Part shown: one piece after another, positions 35,742 to 44,551 of the stretch
Numbering within the stretch: the stretch's first letter is position 1
Layout: every line of letters begins with the position of its first letter
Assembly (NCBI RefSeq): GCF_927798215.1
Contig: NZ_CAKMMW010000015.1
Span: 62,001-126,000, forward strand
Direction: 5' to 3'
Origin: Paenibacillus_E allorhizoplanae
GTDB taxonomy: Bacteria > Bacillota > Bacilli > Paenibacillales > NBRC-103111
Length of the DNA: 64,000 nt
Position numbers and translations under genes: made by a program
The notes under the pieces: model-generated
Told to the model about the DNA's origin: nothing
Databases searched by the model: none
Seen by the model: only the letters and a program-made list of their open reading frames with translations

Positions 35742-35779
35742 TACTTTTTCCCCCGTATCGTTATTTTTGCGCACCAAAA

Positions 35780-35895
35780 AACCAAGCTCTAAAGAGCAAC
35801 CCGGCTATCATCCCATAATGTGACTTATGGATTAGACCCGTGGCTTTGCGTCTCCGCCTTTCGACGGATTTGCCTTTGTTCATTTTCACTTGGCT
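35780..35895 (-). promoter_or_regulatory. Cyclic-di-GMP-I (GEMM) riboswitch
   Basis: The minus-strand RNA has the class-I aptamer order: GGCAAA, a stem capped by CGAAA (GTCGAAAGGC), the invariant GACGCAAAGCCACGGGTCTA junction, a second stem, then GATAGCCGGGTTGC. Behind it GCTC-TTTA-GAGC with TTGGTTTTTT forms a terminator-like expression platform, and CCAAG upstream can pair with the CTTGG in it. It sits in the 5' leader of the SLH-Rhs operon, about 60 nt before the start codon. Whether ligand turns expression on or off cannot be decided by eye. Confidence 0.88.
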
Positions 35896-35945
35896 AGTAG
35901 GTAGATATACTCAACTAATAGTCTTAAAGTTTTATAACCCAACCC

Positions 35946-35974
35946 ATAATATCCCAAGATTCCTCATAGTTCAA
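35946..35974 (-). promoter_or_regulatory. Sigma-A-type promoter of the SLH-Rhs operon
   Basis: TTGAAC (35969-35974) and TATTAT (35946-35951) are 17 nt apart on the minus strand, placing transcription start near 35938, upstream of the entire riboswitch. Confidence 0.6.
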
Positions 35975-36063
35975 CATTTTATTTGACATATGTGGAAAAA
36001 GGTTGAATTTTGTGATTAATTTCACAAAATTCAAGAGAAATATTAAAACTTGTTTAGAATAAC

Positions 36064-36097
36064 AAAAGCCTTACTCGTTGCATACGAGTAAGGCCTT
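36064..36097 (-). terminator. Terminator after the TIM-barrel gene
   Basis: GCCTTACTCGT pairs with ACGAGTAAGGC around ATGCA on the minus strand, followed by TTTTGTT. It isolates the downstream SLH-Rhs promoter from read-through. Confidence 0.85.
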
Positions 36098-36123
36098 AAA
36101 GTCACACGCTTTATTGTACTCCC

Positions 36124-36990
36124 TTATTCCGCCGTAACACGTTTCCAGCAAGCTTGCGCCACATTTTTCAAAATCAAGGCTTGCTCCCACCGACTGGAGA
36201 GTTCCCGACCATCTTGACCCCTGATCGCATATGGTGCAGGACCTAGCTCGCAGACGAAAGGAAGCACATCACCAGGCTTAGCCCCTTGAAGCCAATAGCG
36301 CATCGCTTGTGTCCACCATTGCTCATAACGTGCCAGCATCGCATCCGAATAGCCAGCATCGACTTGAATTTGCTCCCCCGATGATAGTCGACTATGAATT
36401 GCTGACGTTCGTTGCAGCACCACATCAAGAAGAGGCTCCGCCTTTTCTTGCTTCTCCGTCATTTCCCCTGCCAGCACATAGTGGGAGATATCCAGCGTAA
36501 ACCGCAGATTCGGCAGCGCTTGCGCGTATTGCACAGTACGGATTAGGTCTTGTGTAATTTTGCCGCGATGCGTCTCTACACAAAATGGCATGCTATGCGC
36601 AGCCGAGACAGCCGCGAGTCCACCTAGCAGATCAATAGCTTCTTCGTCTATCACAAAAGAGTCCGCCACCTGACCATTCACATACAGCATATCCATATCT
36701 GCGGCATGCTGAATATGTGCTGATAAGTCACCCGCGCTGAATGGGAAACAATGGGACCCAAAGCTCAAACTGTATTGGTTCAGCAACCGTTTCCACTCAT
36801 CCCTAACATCTATCTCCGGCACTCTCGCCAGGATGCCAGTAAAGCCCGCGCCTGCAATACGCTCAAGCTTTGCCTCTAAAGAAAGCTCAGCTTCTAACTC
36901 CATCATAGCCCACATGGATTGATGAATTTCGAGCCGTGGAGGGCGATTAGAGCCATCATTGATCCTGGTTATATCGATTTTTCCCATCAT
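36124..36990 (-). CDS. TIM-barrel sugar phosphate isomerase/epimerase-like protein
   Basis: 288 residues resembling the xylose-isomerase-like / AP endonuclease 2 superfamily: KLERIAGAGFTGILARVPE, SFGSHCFPFS, PFCVETHRGKITQDLIR (metal-binding Glu), LRFTLDISHYVLAG (Asp/His) and AIHSRLSSGEQIQ. Members isomerise or epimerise sugars or cyclitols using divalent metal. It starts five bases after the upstream ferritin-like gene with AGGAGG before the ATG, so the two form an operon. Its last ~30 codons are duplicated at 23561-23650. Substrate unknown. Confidence 0.75.
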   Translation of the reverse strand: MMGKIDITRINDGSNRPPRLEIHQSMWAMMELEAELSLEAKLERIAGAGFTGILARVPEIDVRDEWKRLLNQYSLSFGSHCFPFSAGDLSAHIQHAADMDMLYVNGQVADSFVIDEEAIDLLGGLAAVSAAHSMPFCVETHRGKITQDLIRTVQYAQALPNLRFTLDISHYVLAGEMTEKQEKAEPLLDVVLQRTSAIHSRLSSGEQIQVDAGYSDAMLARYEQWWTQAMRYWLQGAKPGDVLPFVCELGPAPYAIRGQDGRELSSRWEQALILKNVAQACWKRVTAE

Positions 36991-36995
36991 TCGTA

Positions 36996-38282
36996 TTAAT
37001 AGCCTCCTAGGCTACCCGCCGGTTTATTTTTATTCAGATCACCATGCGCCTCCATGTACACGGCACGTTTCTTCACGGTTCGCTCCGCTTCTTCCTGTGC
37101 CGCACGCGCATCGCCGCCATGAACATCCTCAATCATCCAACGCTGTCCAAAGCCTGCATGCACAACCTCATCTGCCCAGTCAAAATCTTGAAACGTCGTC
37201 ATAAGCGGATCCTTCGCGATATCCCGGCAGAACTCCCACTCCTCGCGCTTGCCTGGTGGATACTTCATTGCTGCCTTCTCAATGGCAATCGTCAAATGCG
37301 AATAAGCTTCAGTGCCCTCGAACAGCTGTGCTGTCATATCGTACCACCCCGTCCAGTTGGGGAATTGATACACATCGTACCCCTTCGCACGAAGTGCAGC
37401 CTCGCCGAACCAACTGTGGCGAACCTCATCCCACATATGCCTAGCCGTATCGCGGTAGAAATGCCATGGTTTGCCTTCGGTTGTGAAATGGACATAAGCC
37501 ACGCCTTCCGCTGGAGACATCTCAAAATACCTCGACAGCATCATCGTCATGAATCGTCCTTCCTCATTGTCTGGAATGGCGAACCCTTGCATTTTCACAA
37601 CATGTGTGCTGAAACGACTGTCCCGAGTACTGATTTGCGGCATGGCAAACGGCTCCGTTACGATCCTAGTAGATGGATCTACGGGAACTCGTTCCTCCCA
37701 TCCTGTAATACCGCCCGCTGCTGCAAGCAGCTGTTCCACATACATTCTCCAATGCTGCGCTTGTTCCTTCTCCGTTTCCGATGCGGATTGCAGCAGATAT
37801 TGAAGCGCCTCGCGCCCCCAGTCCATTTGCTCCTCGCGGTCGATGAGTTGATGCTTCAAGATATGAAGCGTAGGTTCATCAACGAGAGGCTGCGCTTTGC
37901 CTTTATAGGCATGAATGGCTGCAATTTGCGCAGGCTTCACCACGTCAAAGAGTGCCGTAAACAAACACAAAGTTGTTGCTGAATTCAGCACCGTTTGCAT
38001 GAGCTCATTGAGCGATGCATCTGGACATTTATCGAATGCTACCGTGCTCATGCGCAGCTGCTTAATGCGATTGCGGAATTGATCGTGATGCTCCGCATCC
38101 TGCGAGCTCAAACGCGCAAGCCCTCCTTTTATTTCATATTCAGGTCTAGCCGCCATATGAGCAGCCTCAATTCGCATAAGTTGGCGATCGACATAAGCAA
38201 TTCGTTGTAAGGTTTTGGCTGATTCCTCTACGGACATGCCGATACGATCCCAATCCTTGATTCCCATGAATGGATGCAGCAT
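36996..38282 (-). CDS. Ferritin-like diiron-type protein of unknown role
   Basis: 428 mostly helical residues. Pairs of acidic and histidine motifs suggest a ferritin-like diiron site: RIEAAHMAA near 40, DAEHHDQF near 63, ARHMWDEVRHSWFGEA near 290 and WADEVVHAGFGQRWM near 390. DEVRH/DEVVH spacing is typical of diiron oxidases or storage proteins, but no specific family was recognised. No signal peptide. It is transcribed with the TIM-barrel gene, hinting at oxidation of a sugar-like or small organic substrate; that is inference only. AGGGG precedes the ATG. Confidence 0.55.
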   Translation of the reverse strand: MLHPFMGIKDWDRIGMSVEESAKTLQRIAYVDRQLMRIEAAHMAARPEYEIKGGLARLSSQDAEHHDQFRNRIKQLRMSTVAFDKCPDASLNELMQTVLNSATTLCLFTALFDVVKPAQIAAIHAYKGKAQPLVDEPTLHILKHQLIDREEQMDWGREALQYLLQSASETEKEQAQHWRMYVEQLLAAAGGITGWEERVPVDPSTRIVTEPFAMPQISTRDSRFSTHVVKMQGFAIPDNEEGRFMTMMLSRYFEMSPAEGVAYVHFTTEGKPWHFYRDTARHMWDEVRHSWFGEAALRAKGYDVYQFPNWTGWYDMTAQLFEGTEAYSHLTIAIEKAAMKYPPGKREEWEFCRDIAKDPLMTTFQDFDWADEVVHAGFGQRWMIEDVHGGDARAAQEEAERTVKKRAVYMEAHGDLNKNKPAGSLGGY

Positions 38283-38406
38283 AAGTACCCCTCCAGTATC
38301 TTTGCACTATAATATGAACTTATGAACTAATCATAGTGGTATTTACTATAAGAATACATACATTGAATCACATATAAATTTACACTAAAATACATAACAT
38401 TGCGGA

Positions 38407-39102
38407 TTACACTTCCTCATTGGGCCCGATAAAACCTAGTCGGACGGTCATTGCCCATTTGGCAATTTTCAGCGTTTCAGCAATGGTCGAATAGGATAAC
38501 ATCGATTGTTTATCCGTTCCTTGCAACCCCCATACCACGACACTTTCATCTTGCAGGACTTTGACGCTCTGTTGTAATTTCATTTCACCTGTCATGCCAA
38601 TCCCCACTGGTTTGTCTACCCTTACTGCAGTGCTATAGTAACCATTATGTTCGATGATTGCATATTCCAGCTCGCTATAGACAACACCGTTAGGATCTTG
38701 GCGATCCTTAAACGAATAGACAAAATCACCATCAAAATGGTAGTTCCCCATCTTGTCTTTGTCCTTCTCCATCATGATCATGCTCATGCCCGCTAACGTA
38801 TTCTTCTTCACGCCATCATTCCAATAATCGAAACTAACTGCAAGCTTCTGTTGCGGCCCAACATATTGAAGTGCAATGGAACCTGACATCAGCCCCATAA
38901 ACGGCTTCAGCTTTTCATTATTTTTACCATCAAATAACGGTTCAGGAGAAGCTGACCACGTTGAAATGTCTGATTTATCATCCACCTTAAGCTCAGGAGC
39001 ACTCATAACTTTACGGCTTGAGACGTCATTCACAACGGCCCCAGTGATCAGACCTGCCAGTACGATGACTGAAAGTATTTGCGGTATTTTATTTGTACGC
39101 AT
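38407..39102 (-). CDS. Exported or membrane-anchored protein of unknown function
   Basis: 231 residues with one N-terminal hydrophobic segment (ILSVIVLAGLITGAVVNDV) that may be a signal or anchor. The rest is beta-rich and soluble (LAVSFDYWNDGVKKNTLAG, FDGDFVYSFKDRQDPNG, ESVVVWGLQGTDKQS). No known family was recognised. It is divergent from the DUF2306 gene across a 238-nt gap in which no clear promoter or terminator was found. Confidence 0.6.
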   Translation of the reverse strand: MRTNKIPQILSVIVLAGLITGAVVNDVSSRKVMSAPELKVDDKSDISTWSASPEPLFDGKNNEKLKPFMGLMSGSIALQYVGPQQKLAVSFDYWNDGVKKNTLAGMSMIMMEKDKDKMGNYHFDGDFVYSFKDRQDPNGVVYSELEYAIIEHNGYYSTAVRVDKPVGIGMTGEMKLQQSVKVLQDESVVVWGLQGTDKQSMLSYSTIAETLKIAKWAMTVRLGFIGPNEEV

Positions 39103-39340
39103 TCCTATGCACCTCCACGAAGTTATAAATGCTTATATTTTAAAATAATACCACAATTTGGTTACTTCAGCGTGTGAACGATTCCCACCATCTTTCGTAC
39201 TATTATGAATTTGATAAAAAAGGGAGTAATTGTTCATGACCCCTACTTTAGATTGTTTTAAGAAATAAATAAGCACCCGTTTAGATCTTCGATTTACAAT
39301 AAGAGAGGAGTGAGTAAATTAACGGGGGCTATAGCCATAT

Positions 39341-39973
39341 ATGAGCAAAAAGCTAGGAATAATCTCGATTATCATCATTATTGCGGTTGCGATCGTGGCG
39401 ATATTCCCTTATGTCACCTTAGATCCAGCGAACAGCCGCGTTTCGCTTGATGTGAATTTCCCGTTGCACTACATCGTGCTGACGAGTCATATTGCACTTG
39501 CTTTGGTTGCCCTGATCAGCGGCTTGTTCCAATTTCATGCACGCTTTCGCACCAACTATCCGGCCTGGCATCGAGCGCTCGGACGCATCTATATCTTCAG
39601 CATCATGCTTAGTGGATGTCTAGGCGTTGTCTTAAGCTTTTACGCAGAAAACTTCACGAAAGCCATGGCGTTCCTGGTCTTAAGTGTACTTTGGCTGATC
39701 ACCACGTGGAATGGTTTCCGCTTTGCGGTCAAAGGGCAGCTCGCCCAGCATCGGATCTGGATGATGCGAAGTTATGCCATCACACTCGTTGCCGTATCTG
39801 CTAGGATCATCGTTCCGATCTGCATTCTCCTTTATCTAGCTATGCACGGGTTCCATCTTCCAGAAGGCGGCCGAGAGCAGATGGTTGCCGAGATTCTCAA
39901 CATCAACGTATGGTTTGGTTTGATCATCAATCTTGTTGTCGTGGAATGGTATTTGCTTCGATCGAAAAAATGA
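39341..39973 (+). CDS. DUF2306-like four-to-six-helix membrane protein
   Basis: 210 residues with about six hydrophobic segments. The histidine-bearing signatures LHYIVLTSHIALALVALISG, NYPAWHRALGRIYIFSIML and QLAQHRIWMMRSYAITLVAV match the DUF2306 group of integral membrane proteins, whose conserved His residues might bind metal or heme. The function is not known. The ATG at 39341 has GGGGG at a long distance; an upstream GAGGAG is not in frame. It is closed by a shared bidirectional terminator. Confidence 0.75.
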   Translation: MSKKLGIISIIIIIAVAIVAIFPYVTLDPANSRVSLDVNFPLHYIVLTSHIALALVALISGLFQFHARFRTNYPAWHRALGRIYIFSIMLSGCLGVVLSFYAENFTKAMAFLVLSVLWLITTWNGFRFAVKGQLAQHRIWMMRSYAITLVAVSARIIVPICILLYLAMHGFHLPEGGREQMVAEILNINVWFGLIINLVVVEWYLLRSKK

Positions 39974-39975
39974 GA

Positions 39976-40015
39976 AAAAGGGCTTTCCACCTAGTGACTA
40001 GGGGAAGGCCCTTTT
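39976..40015. terminator. Bidirectional terminator between DUF2306 gene and antiporter
   Basis: AAAGGGCTTTCC pairs with GGAAGGCCCTTTT, flanked by A-rich and T-rich ends, serving both converging genes. Confidence 0.85.
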
Positions 40016-40028
40016 CTATAAGTCCGTT

Positions 40029-42062
40029 CTACTTCTCGCCATTGTCCAAAATAAGCATTTCCTCATAATTGATCGCTTGCAATAATTCAAGAACAGTTCC
40101 GCTTGAGATTTGATTAGCCTCTTCCAACTCTTGGATCCCATCCCGCTTCATCTGTACACTTCGTAATTGAACAATCCTTAGTTGATGTAGGAAATCGACT
40201 TCCGAATGCGCGCTTAAAAGCTTACCGTCATGTTTCTGACTGCGAGCGTAATGTTGGATAACGAGCAGCGCTTCTAACTGATGCTTCGGCGATTGCTGTT
40301 TACGAATGGCTGTAACCGCTGCCTCTTGCAGCTGCTTCTCAATCGATTGCAGCTCTTCAAACATCTCTGTGACGGACCTAAATCTCTCTGGGAGCCCTTC
40401 TCTTCGGTGCTGCTGAATCTTACGGTTCAGAAGGCTCAGCTTTAATCTAACCCAGAGATATTGCAGCCTTGCAAGAAAGAACGATTCCGACTGCGGCTGA
40501 TGCAATAAAGTAAATACAGACTGCAACTGCGGCGAAATGACACCTTGCGCAATCAATTCCGCCAACCTAGCGGCTTCGGCTGTTCGCCCAATTTGTTGAA
40601 GTTCACGAATGTAAGGCCCCGATACTTTGACCGTTCCATAACAGTCCATACGTATTTGCTCCTCTAGCTGTTGAACAACCGCGAGAGTAGCATCGTAGTT
40701 ATCCTCATTTTTCTCCGATTTGAGCGCTTGAATCGTTCTCTTAGCCAGCAGAATACTTGCTTCTTTCAACGACAAGGCTGCCTGGTCGGAGGTTGCCGCG
40801 GTGACTGATTTTCCAATAAACGGCATTGCGAATGTAGCAGCTAACATGCTGATTAAGATTACACTGGCCGAAATAAACAAAATCGTATGGCGCAGAGGGA
40901 AGGCCGTCCCATCAGATAATTCAAAAGGGATTGACAACGCCGTTGCTAACGTGATCGTACCGTGGACACCGCAAAAACTAGCCGCAAGAGCAAAGCTCCT
41001 TCTACTCGTATAGGTATTTGTCTCTGTCGTCTTTTGATTAGAAGGAACGAATTCGTCATGAAAAAGATAAACCCAGATGAACCTAGCCGCAAATAACGCC
41101 GCGTAGATCGCAACCGCTAATCCAAGCTCCTTCCAGATAGGAGCCTCACCACTATGAACTAATCCTGTTATAACCTCTGGCAGCAATAAGCCAAGCAAGG
41201 CAAATACGAGTCCATTCAAAATGAAACTTAGCACAGACCATGTATTGGTCGAGATGATGTGCAGTTTGGTCGTTGTTTGCTGTAACCGATCACGCTCTAA
41301 CCCGTGCACAATCCCCGCAACTACGACGGCCAAGATCCCTGAAACATGAATTTCCTCAGCAACTAAATAGATCACGAACGGCGTCAGTAACTGAATAGTG
41401 ACAAGCGAGTTGACTTCTTCCAGACCTTTTTTTCGTAAAAATAGCCTGAAATTCACCAAGACTGCACCTAGTACGAGCCCCACGATAATCCCACCTATGG
41501 CGACTAGCAGAAATTCCCAAGCTGCTGATCGGACCGAGAAGACGCCTGTCATTACAACACCTAAAGCTACTTTAAAGGAAACAAGACCTGCCGCATCGTT
41601 AAGCAACGACTCACCCTCTAGGATCGGCATTAAACCTTTGGGGAACGTCCTTCCCCTAGTCATCGACTTCACTGCAACAGCATCTGTTGGAGACATGACA
41701 GCCGCTAGAGCGAATGCGACGGGTAGTGGCATCGCAGGGATCAAATAATGAATAAAATATCCGATACCTATGACGGTAATGACGACAAGCCATAACGCCA
41801 TAAGCAAAATAGGCTTGCGGTACTCCAGCAATTCTTTGCGCGAGATGACACGGCCATCTCCAAATAAAATAGGCGCGATGAGACAGACCATAAAGGCCTC
41901 TGGTTCAAAATCGAAATCCGTAGGAACGAATGGCAGCCATGACACCAAAGCTCCTAAACCAATTAAGTAAAAGGGCAACGGGATTCGGGGATAGCGCTTG
42001 TTGAGCAGCGTAGCTGTTACGATTACTGCTGCCACAATGAATAAAGGCAACAAAAGTTCCAT
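40029..42062 (-). CDS. CPA1-family sodium/proton antiporter
   Basis: About 677 residues. The first ~420 hold 11-12 membrane helices with CPA1 landmarks: AAVMSPTDAVAVKSM and LEGESLLNDAAGLVSFKVAL (ion-binding Asn-Asp) and GVHGTITLATALSIPFEL near 385. Residues 430-677 are a long hydrophilic, helical cytosolic tail (probable regulatory domain). It exchanges sodium or potassium for protons for pH and salt homeostasis. The ATG at 42062 is preferred over 42113 because AGAGG lies upstream and it places the first helix at the N-terminus. It is a single-gene unit. Confidence 0.88.
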   Translation of the reverse strand: MELLLPLFIVAAVIVTATLLNKRYPRIPLPFYLIGLGALVSWLPFVPTDFDFEPEAFMVCLIAPILFGDGRVISRKELLEYRKPILLMALWLVVITVIGIGYFIHYLIPAMPLPVAFALAAVMSPTDAVAVKSMTRGRTFPKGLMPILEGESLLNDAAGLVSFKVALGVVMTGVFSVRSAAWEFLLVAIGGIIVGLVLGAVLVNFRLFLRKKGLEEVNSLVTIQLLTPFVIYLVAEEIHVSGILAVVVAGIVHGLERDRLQQTTTKLHIISTNTWSVLSFILNGLVFALLGLLLPEVITGLVHSGEAPIWKELGLAVAIYAALFAARFIWVYLFHDEFVPSNQKTTETNTYTSRRSFALAASFCGVHGTITLATALSIPFELSDGTAFPLRHTILFISASVILISMLAATFAMPFIGKSVTAATSDQAALSLKEASILLAKRTIQALKSEKNEDNYDATLAVVQQLEEQIRMDCYGTVKVSGPYIRELQQIGRTAEAARLAELIAQGVISPQLQSVFTLLHQPQSESFFLARLQYLWVRLKLSLLNRKIQQHRREGLPERFRSVTEMFEELQSIEKQLQEAAVTAIRKQQSPKHQLEALLVIQHYARSQKHDGKLLSAHSEVDFLHQLRIVQLRSVQMKRDGIQELEEANQISSGTVLELLQAINYEEMLILDNGEK

Positions 42063-42199
42063 CAAAACTTGCCTCTCTTTCATTTCCTTGTAGAGGGAAT
42101 TATTGGGTAGCATCCGCTATAATCCCTTGTTCTATCCCAAGAGAAAAGGAGCAGCCAGAACATCCTGACTCCCCTTTGATTCCTTGCATAAAAACCTAC

Positions 42200-43441
42200 T
42201 CAATACCAACTTGTAAACACCGAAGAAGTTCCATACGTTAGCGGCACCGCTACTCCCATCATCACAATCGGTCCCCACCAAGTAAACATTGAGATGCCTG
42301 CTACTAAGCTAATGACCATCATCGCTGGCAGCACTAAGATCGGAATGGCTGTCTGAATGGCTTGGTGTTTCATCGGATCTTGAATCGGGAATAGGGACAG
42401 GAATGGCGCCGTCAGTTCATCCTTGCAGAACGATTTGCGCCAGAAGACAAGCAAGACAGCCGCAAGAATCCAGACGAGAATTTTAATCGCACCTGGCAAT
42501 ATAAACAGAGCGCCACTGATGACAATAACAAACTGTATGGATTGCCGCCATTGCAGACCATTTCGGAAATACGATTTCACTAATAGCTCAGCAATGCCCG
42601 TGCCAGCGCCTTTTCCTTTGAGCAATCGCTGCGATCTGCTGAACAGAAGCGGATATCTGCGGGTTGGTTTTCTTTTGCGCTCCATCACACGGATTAACAT
42701 GAGAGAAACGATCCGCATCCGTGCATCACGTTCGCGCGCGACATCCGCGAAGAAGGTACCTTTTTCACGCAGCCGTGTCCGAGTTAGCAGCAGGAAAGTA
42801 CCGGCCAGTAACAAGATGACTAGCCAACTGTACAGAAGTTGATCCCTGATCTCCACAACTAACCATTGGAATACGAATACGCCTGCTGCAAAAATCACAA
42901 TACGAAGCAACCATAGCAGGAAGCGTTGGAAGCGAAGCGCTATCAATTGTCGAATGAGGCCGATGTTTAGCTTCACCACGTAGGTTAGCAGCCAAAAGCA
43001 CACGACCTGCGCGATGCTAAACGAATAAACAGGTACTAATAGTGGTAGGAAAAGAAGCGTTACTAGCAACGACGTAACCCCTTGTAGCACCACCGAATAC
43101 CGATAGCCGAGATGCATGAGATGTCGAAACCAACCTTCATTTTGCCGGAGAAACAATTGATCTCCTTCTTCAACAAAGTAACGTAACGTGCCTAACCATG
43201 TGAATATGTAAAAAAGTGTAGCCACCGTATGTATGGATATCCCGTTTAACCAGGCAGGAGGTGTCATGTACCACGCATAATAGTGATAGCCCGCCACGAT
43301 CAGCAGAGGAATGACGAAATAAATGGCGATGACCCAATCGACGGCCATGCGTAAGGCCCGATACTGAAATTTCAAATCTGAGCGTACTCTGCGTGTAAAA
43401 ACCTGGAAACTGCTATTCAACCCACTCACGCCCCCTCTCAT
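42200..43441 (-). CDS. ecsB: ABC transporter membrane protein EcsB
   Basis: About 413 residues with 8-10 hydrophobic segments and the EcsB pattern (VIAIYFVIPLLIVAGYHYYA, YPLLFSRSQRLLKGKGAG). It pairs with the EcsA ATPase directly upstream; the ATGA overlap at 43438-43441 indicates coupled translation, so the 40-codon longer frame inside ecsA is rejected. In Bacillus, EcsAB affects secretion, intramembrane proteolysis and competence; substrate is not settled. Confidence 0.83.
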   Translation of the reverse strand: MRGGVSGLNSSFQVFTRRVRSDLKFQYRALRMAVDWVIAIYFVIPLLIVAGYHYYAWYMTPPAWLNGISIHTVATLFYIFTWLGTLRYFVEEGDQLFLRQNEGWFRHLMHLGYRYSVVLQGVTSLLVTLLFLPLLVPVYSFSIAQVVCFWLLTYVVKLNIGLIRQLIALRFQRFLLWLLRIVIFAAGVFVFQWLVVEIRDQLLYSWLVILLLAGTFLLLTRTRLREKGTFFADVARERDARMRIVSLMLIRVMERKRKPTRRYPLLFSRSQRLLKGKGAGTGIAELLVKSYFRNGLQWRQSIQFVIVISGALFILPGAIKILVWILAAVLLVFWRKSFCKDELTAPFLSLFPIQDPMKHQAIQTAIPILVLPAMMVISLVAGISMFTWWGPIVMMGVAVPLTYGTSSVFTSWY

Positions 43442-44151
43442 AGTAAGGAATGGAAGCAGTCGAACAGAGTAGCATCCGGCATGTCGCATTGTTTTTGAAT
43501 GTCTTGCAGGGTACCGTTCGCAACCAATCTGCCACCAGAAAGCAGTACAAATGAACTGCAAATCCGCTCCGCCGTATCTAACACATGGGTACTCATCAGA
43601 ATGCCTGCCCCACGCTGCCGCTCCTCTTCCAGCATCCCCAAGAAATCCTTGATCGCCTTCGGATCTAGCCCAATGAAGGGCTCGTCCACGATATACACAT
43701 CGGGTTTATTCAAAAAACCAAGAATGAGCATGATCTTCTGTTGCATCCCTTTGGAAAATTTCCCAGGTAATTGATGCTTCTCATCTAATAGGCGGAACCG
43801 ATGCAAGAGATCGTCAGCACGCTCTAAGAACACAGTGCGATCTAATTCATATACCGATGCCGCGAACTCCATGTGCTCCCACAACGTCAACTCATCATAC
43901 AGAATGGGATGCTCGGGAATATAAGCGTAGCTTTTATTTTCACCCATGAAGGAGATTTTGCCTTTAAAATCCTTCAACAAACCAAGTAGGCTCTTGATTG
44001 TCGTGCTTTTGCCGGCACCGTTCGGACCTAACAATCCCACGAGCTCCCCTTGCCTCACTGTAAAATGAATCCCCTTAATAATATCCGGCACCTCATCGTA
44101 GCCGGCCTGTTCAATGTACACATCTAAAACCGCTAATTGTTCATCTGACAT
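43438..44151 (-). CDS. ecsA: ABC transporter ATP-binding protein EcsA
   Basis: 237 residues with Walker A GLLGPNGAGKSTT (about 40), a signature region KFSKGMQQKIMLILGFL, Walker B VYIVDEPFIGLDP and the switch His STHVLDTAE. The QQK in the signature is usual for EcsA-type export ATPases. It forms the transporter with EcsB. A tiny promoter/ORF/terminator unit lies upstream (44255-44551); whether that leader regulates ecsAB is unknown. Confidence 0.88.
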   Translation of the reverse strand: MSDEQLAVLDVYIEQAGYDEVPDIIKGIHFTVRQGELVGLLGPNGAGKSTTIKSLLGLLKDFKGKISFMGENKSYAYIPEHPILYDELTLWEHMEFAASVYELDRTVFLERADDLLHRFRLLDEKHQLPGKFSKGMQQKIMLILGFLNKPDVYIVDEPFIGLDPKAIKDFLGMLEEERQRGAGILMSTHVLDTAERICSSFVLLSGGRLVANGTLQDIQKQCDMPDATLFDCFHSLL

Positions 44152-44254
44152 TCCGCGACTTCCCTTCCATCCTAATCATGCAACCTATTCACATTGCTTT
44201 GCCATCATCGTATCATGAAAGTTTACCCAAAGTATGAAGTTTAGATAAAAACGA

Positions 44255-44306
44255 GAAAAAACCTTTAAGCGCGGTCACCCTTAGACGAGCGTCCGCGTTA
44301 AAAGTT
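44255..44306 (-). terminator. Terminator between the 22-aa ORF and ecsA
   Basis: AACTTTTAACGCGG pairs with CCGCGCTTAAAGGTT on the minus strand, followed by TTTTTC. Because a promoter lies upstream and ecsA downstream, it might act as an attenuator of ecsAB. Confidence 0.75.
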
Positions 44307-44354
44307 GTCTAACACACATGGAGCTTACACGTATTGAAACCTAACATGAAAAGA

Positions 44355-44423
44355 CTAGTACCATCTCAAAGCAACAGGCAGACATTGGATAAACAAAACA
44401 AGGTTCTTCATGTGTTTCATCAT
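44355..44423 (-). CDS. Candidate 22-aa small protein or leader peptide
   Basis: The ORF reads MMKHMKNLVLFIQCLPVALR plus WY, with GAAAGGG ten bases before two consecutive ATGs. It has a basic start and a hydrophobic middle, so it might be a membrane peptide, signal peptide or leader peptide. It lies between a sigma-A promoter with a hairpin leader and a strong terminator, which argues that it is expressed. No homologue is recalled. Confidence 0.5.
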   Translation of the reverse strand: MMKHMKNLVLFIQCLPVALRWY

Positions 44424-44445
44424 CGTATTCACCCTTTCAAAAAGA

Positions 44446-44477
44446 CATAAAACGCCTATCCTGTGGTAGGATAGGCG
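44446..44477 (-). promoter_or_regulatory. Leader hairpin with T-rich tail upstream of the 22-aa ORF
   Basis: GCGCCTATCCT pairs with AGGATAGGCG around ACCAC on the minus strand, followed by TTTTATGTCTTTTT. It stands between the promoter and the ORF's ribosome site and could be an attenuator or an mRNA stabiliser. Confidence 0.6.
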
Positions 44478-44522
44478 CCATTGCCTCGAATATTAGTTGC
44501 ACATCGTCGTGCGGTTAATTAG

Positions 44523-44551
44523 AGTATACTTTCAGAATAATTATATGTCAA
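44523..44551 (-). promoter_or_regulatory. Near-consensus sigma-A promoter
   Basis: TTGACA (44546-44551) and TATACT (44523-44528) are separated by 17 nt on the minus strand, the best promoter match seen in the window. It drives the leader/22-aa ORF unit and possibly ecsAB. Confidence 0.78.

Noticed and set aside
37044..37982. 312-codon plus-strand ORF opposite the ferritin-like gene
   Set aside because: Composition is Cys/His/Arg-rich with no family resemblance or ribosome site; it mirrors the real minus-strand gene.
43442..43561. 40-residue extension of EcsB
   Set aside because: It would lie inside ecsA in another frame; the ATGA overlap at 43438-43441 gives the usual coupled start.
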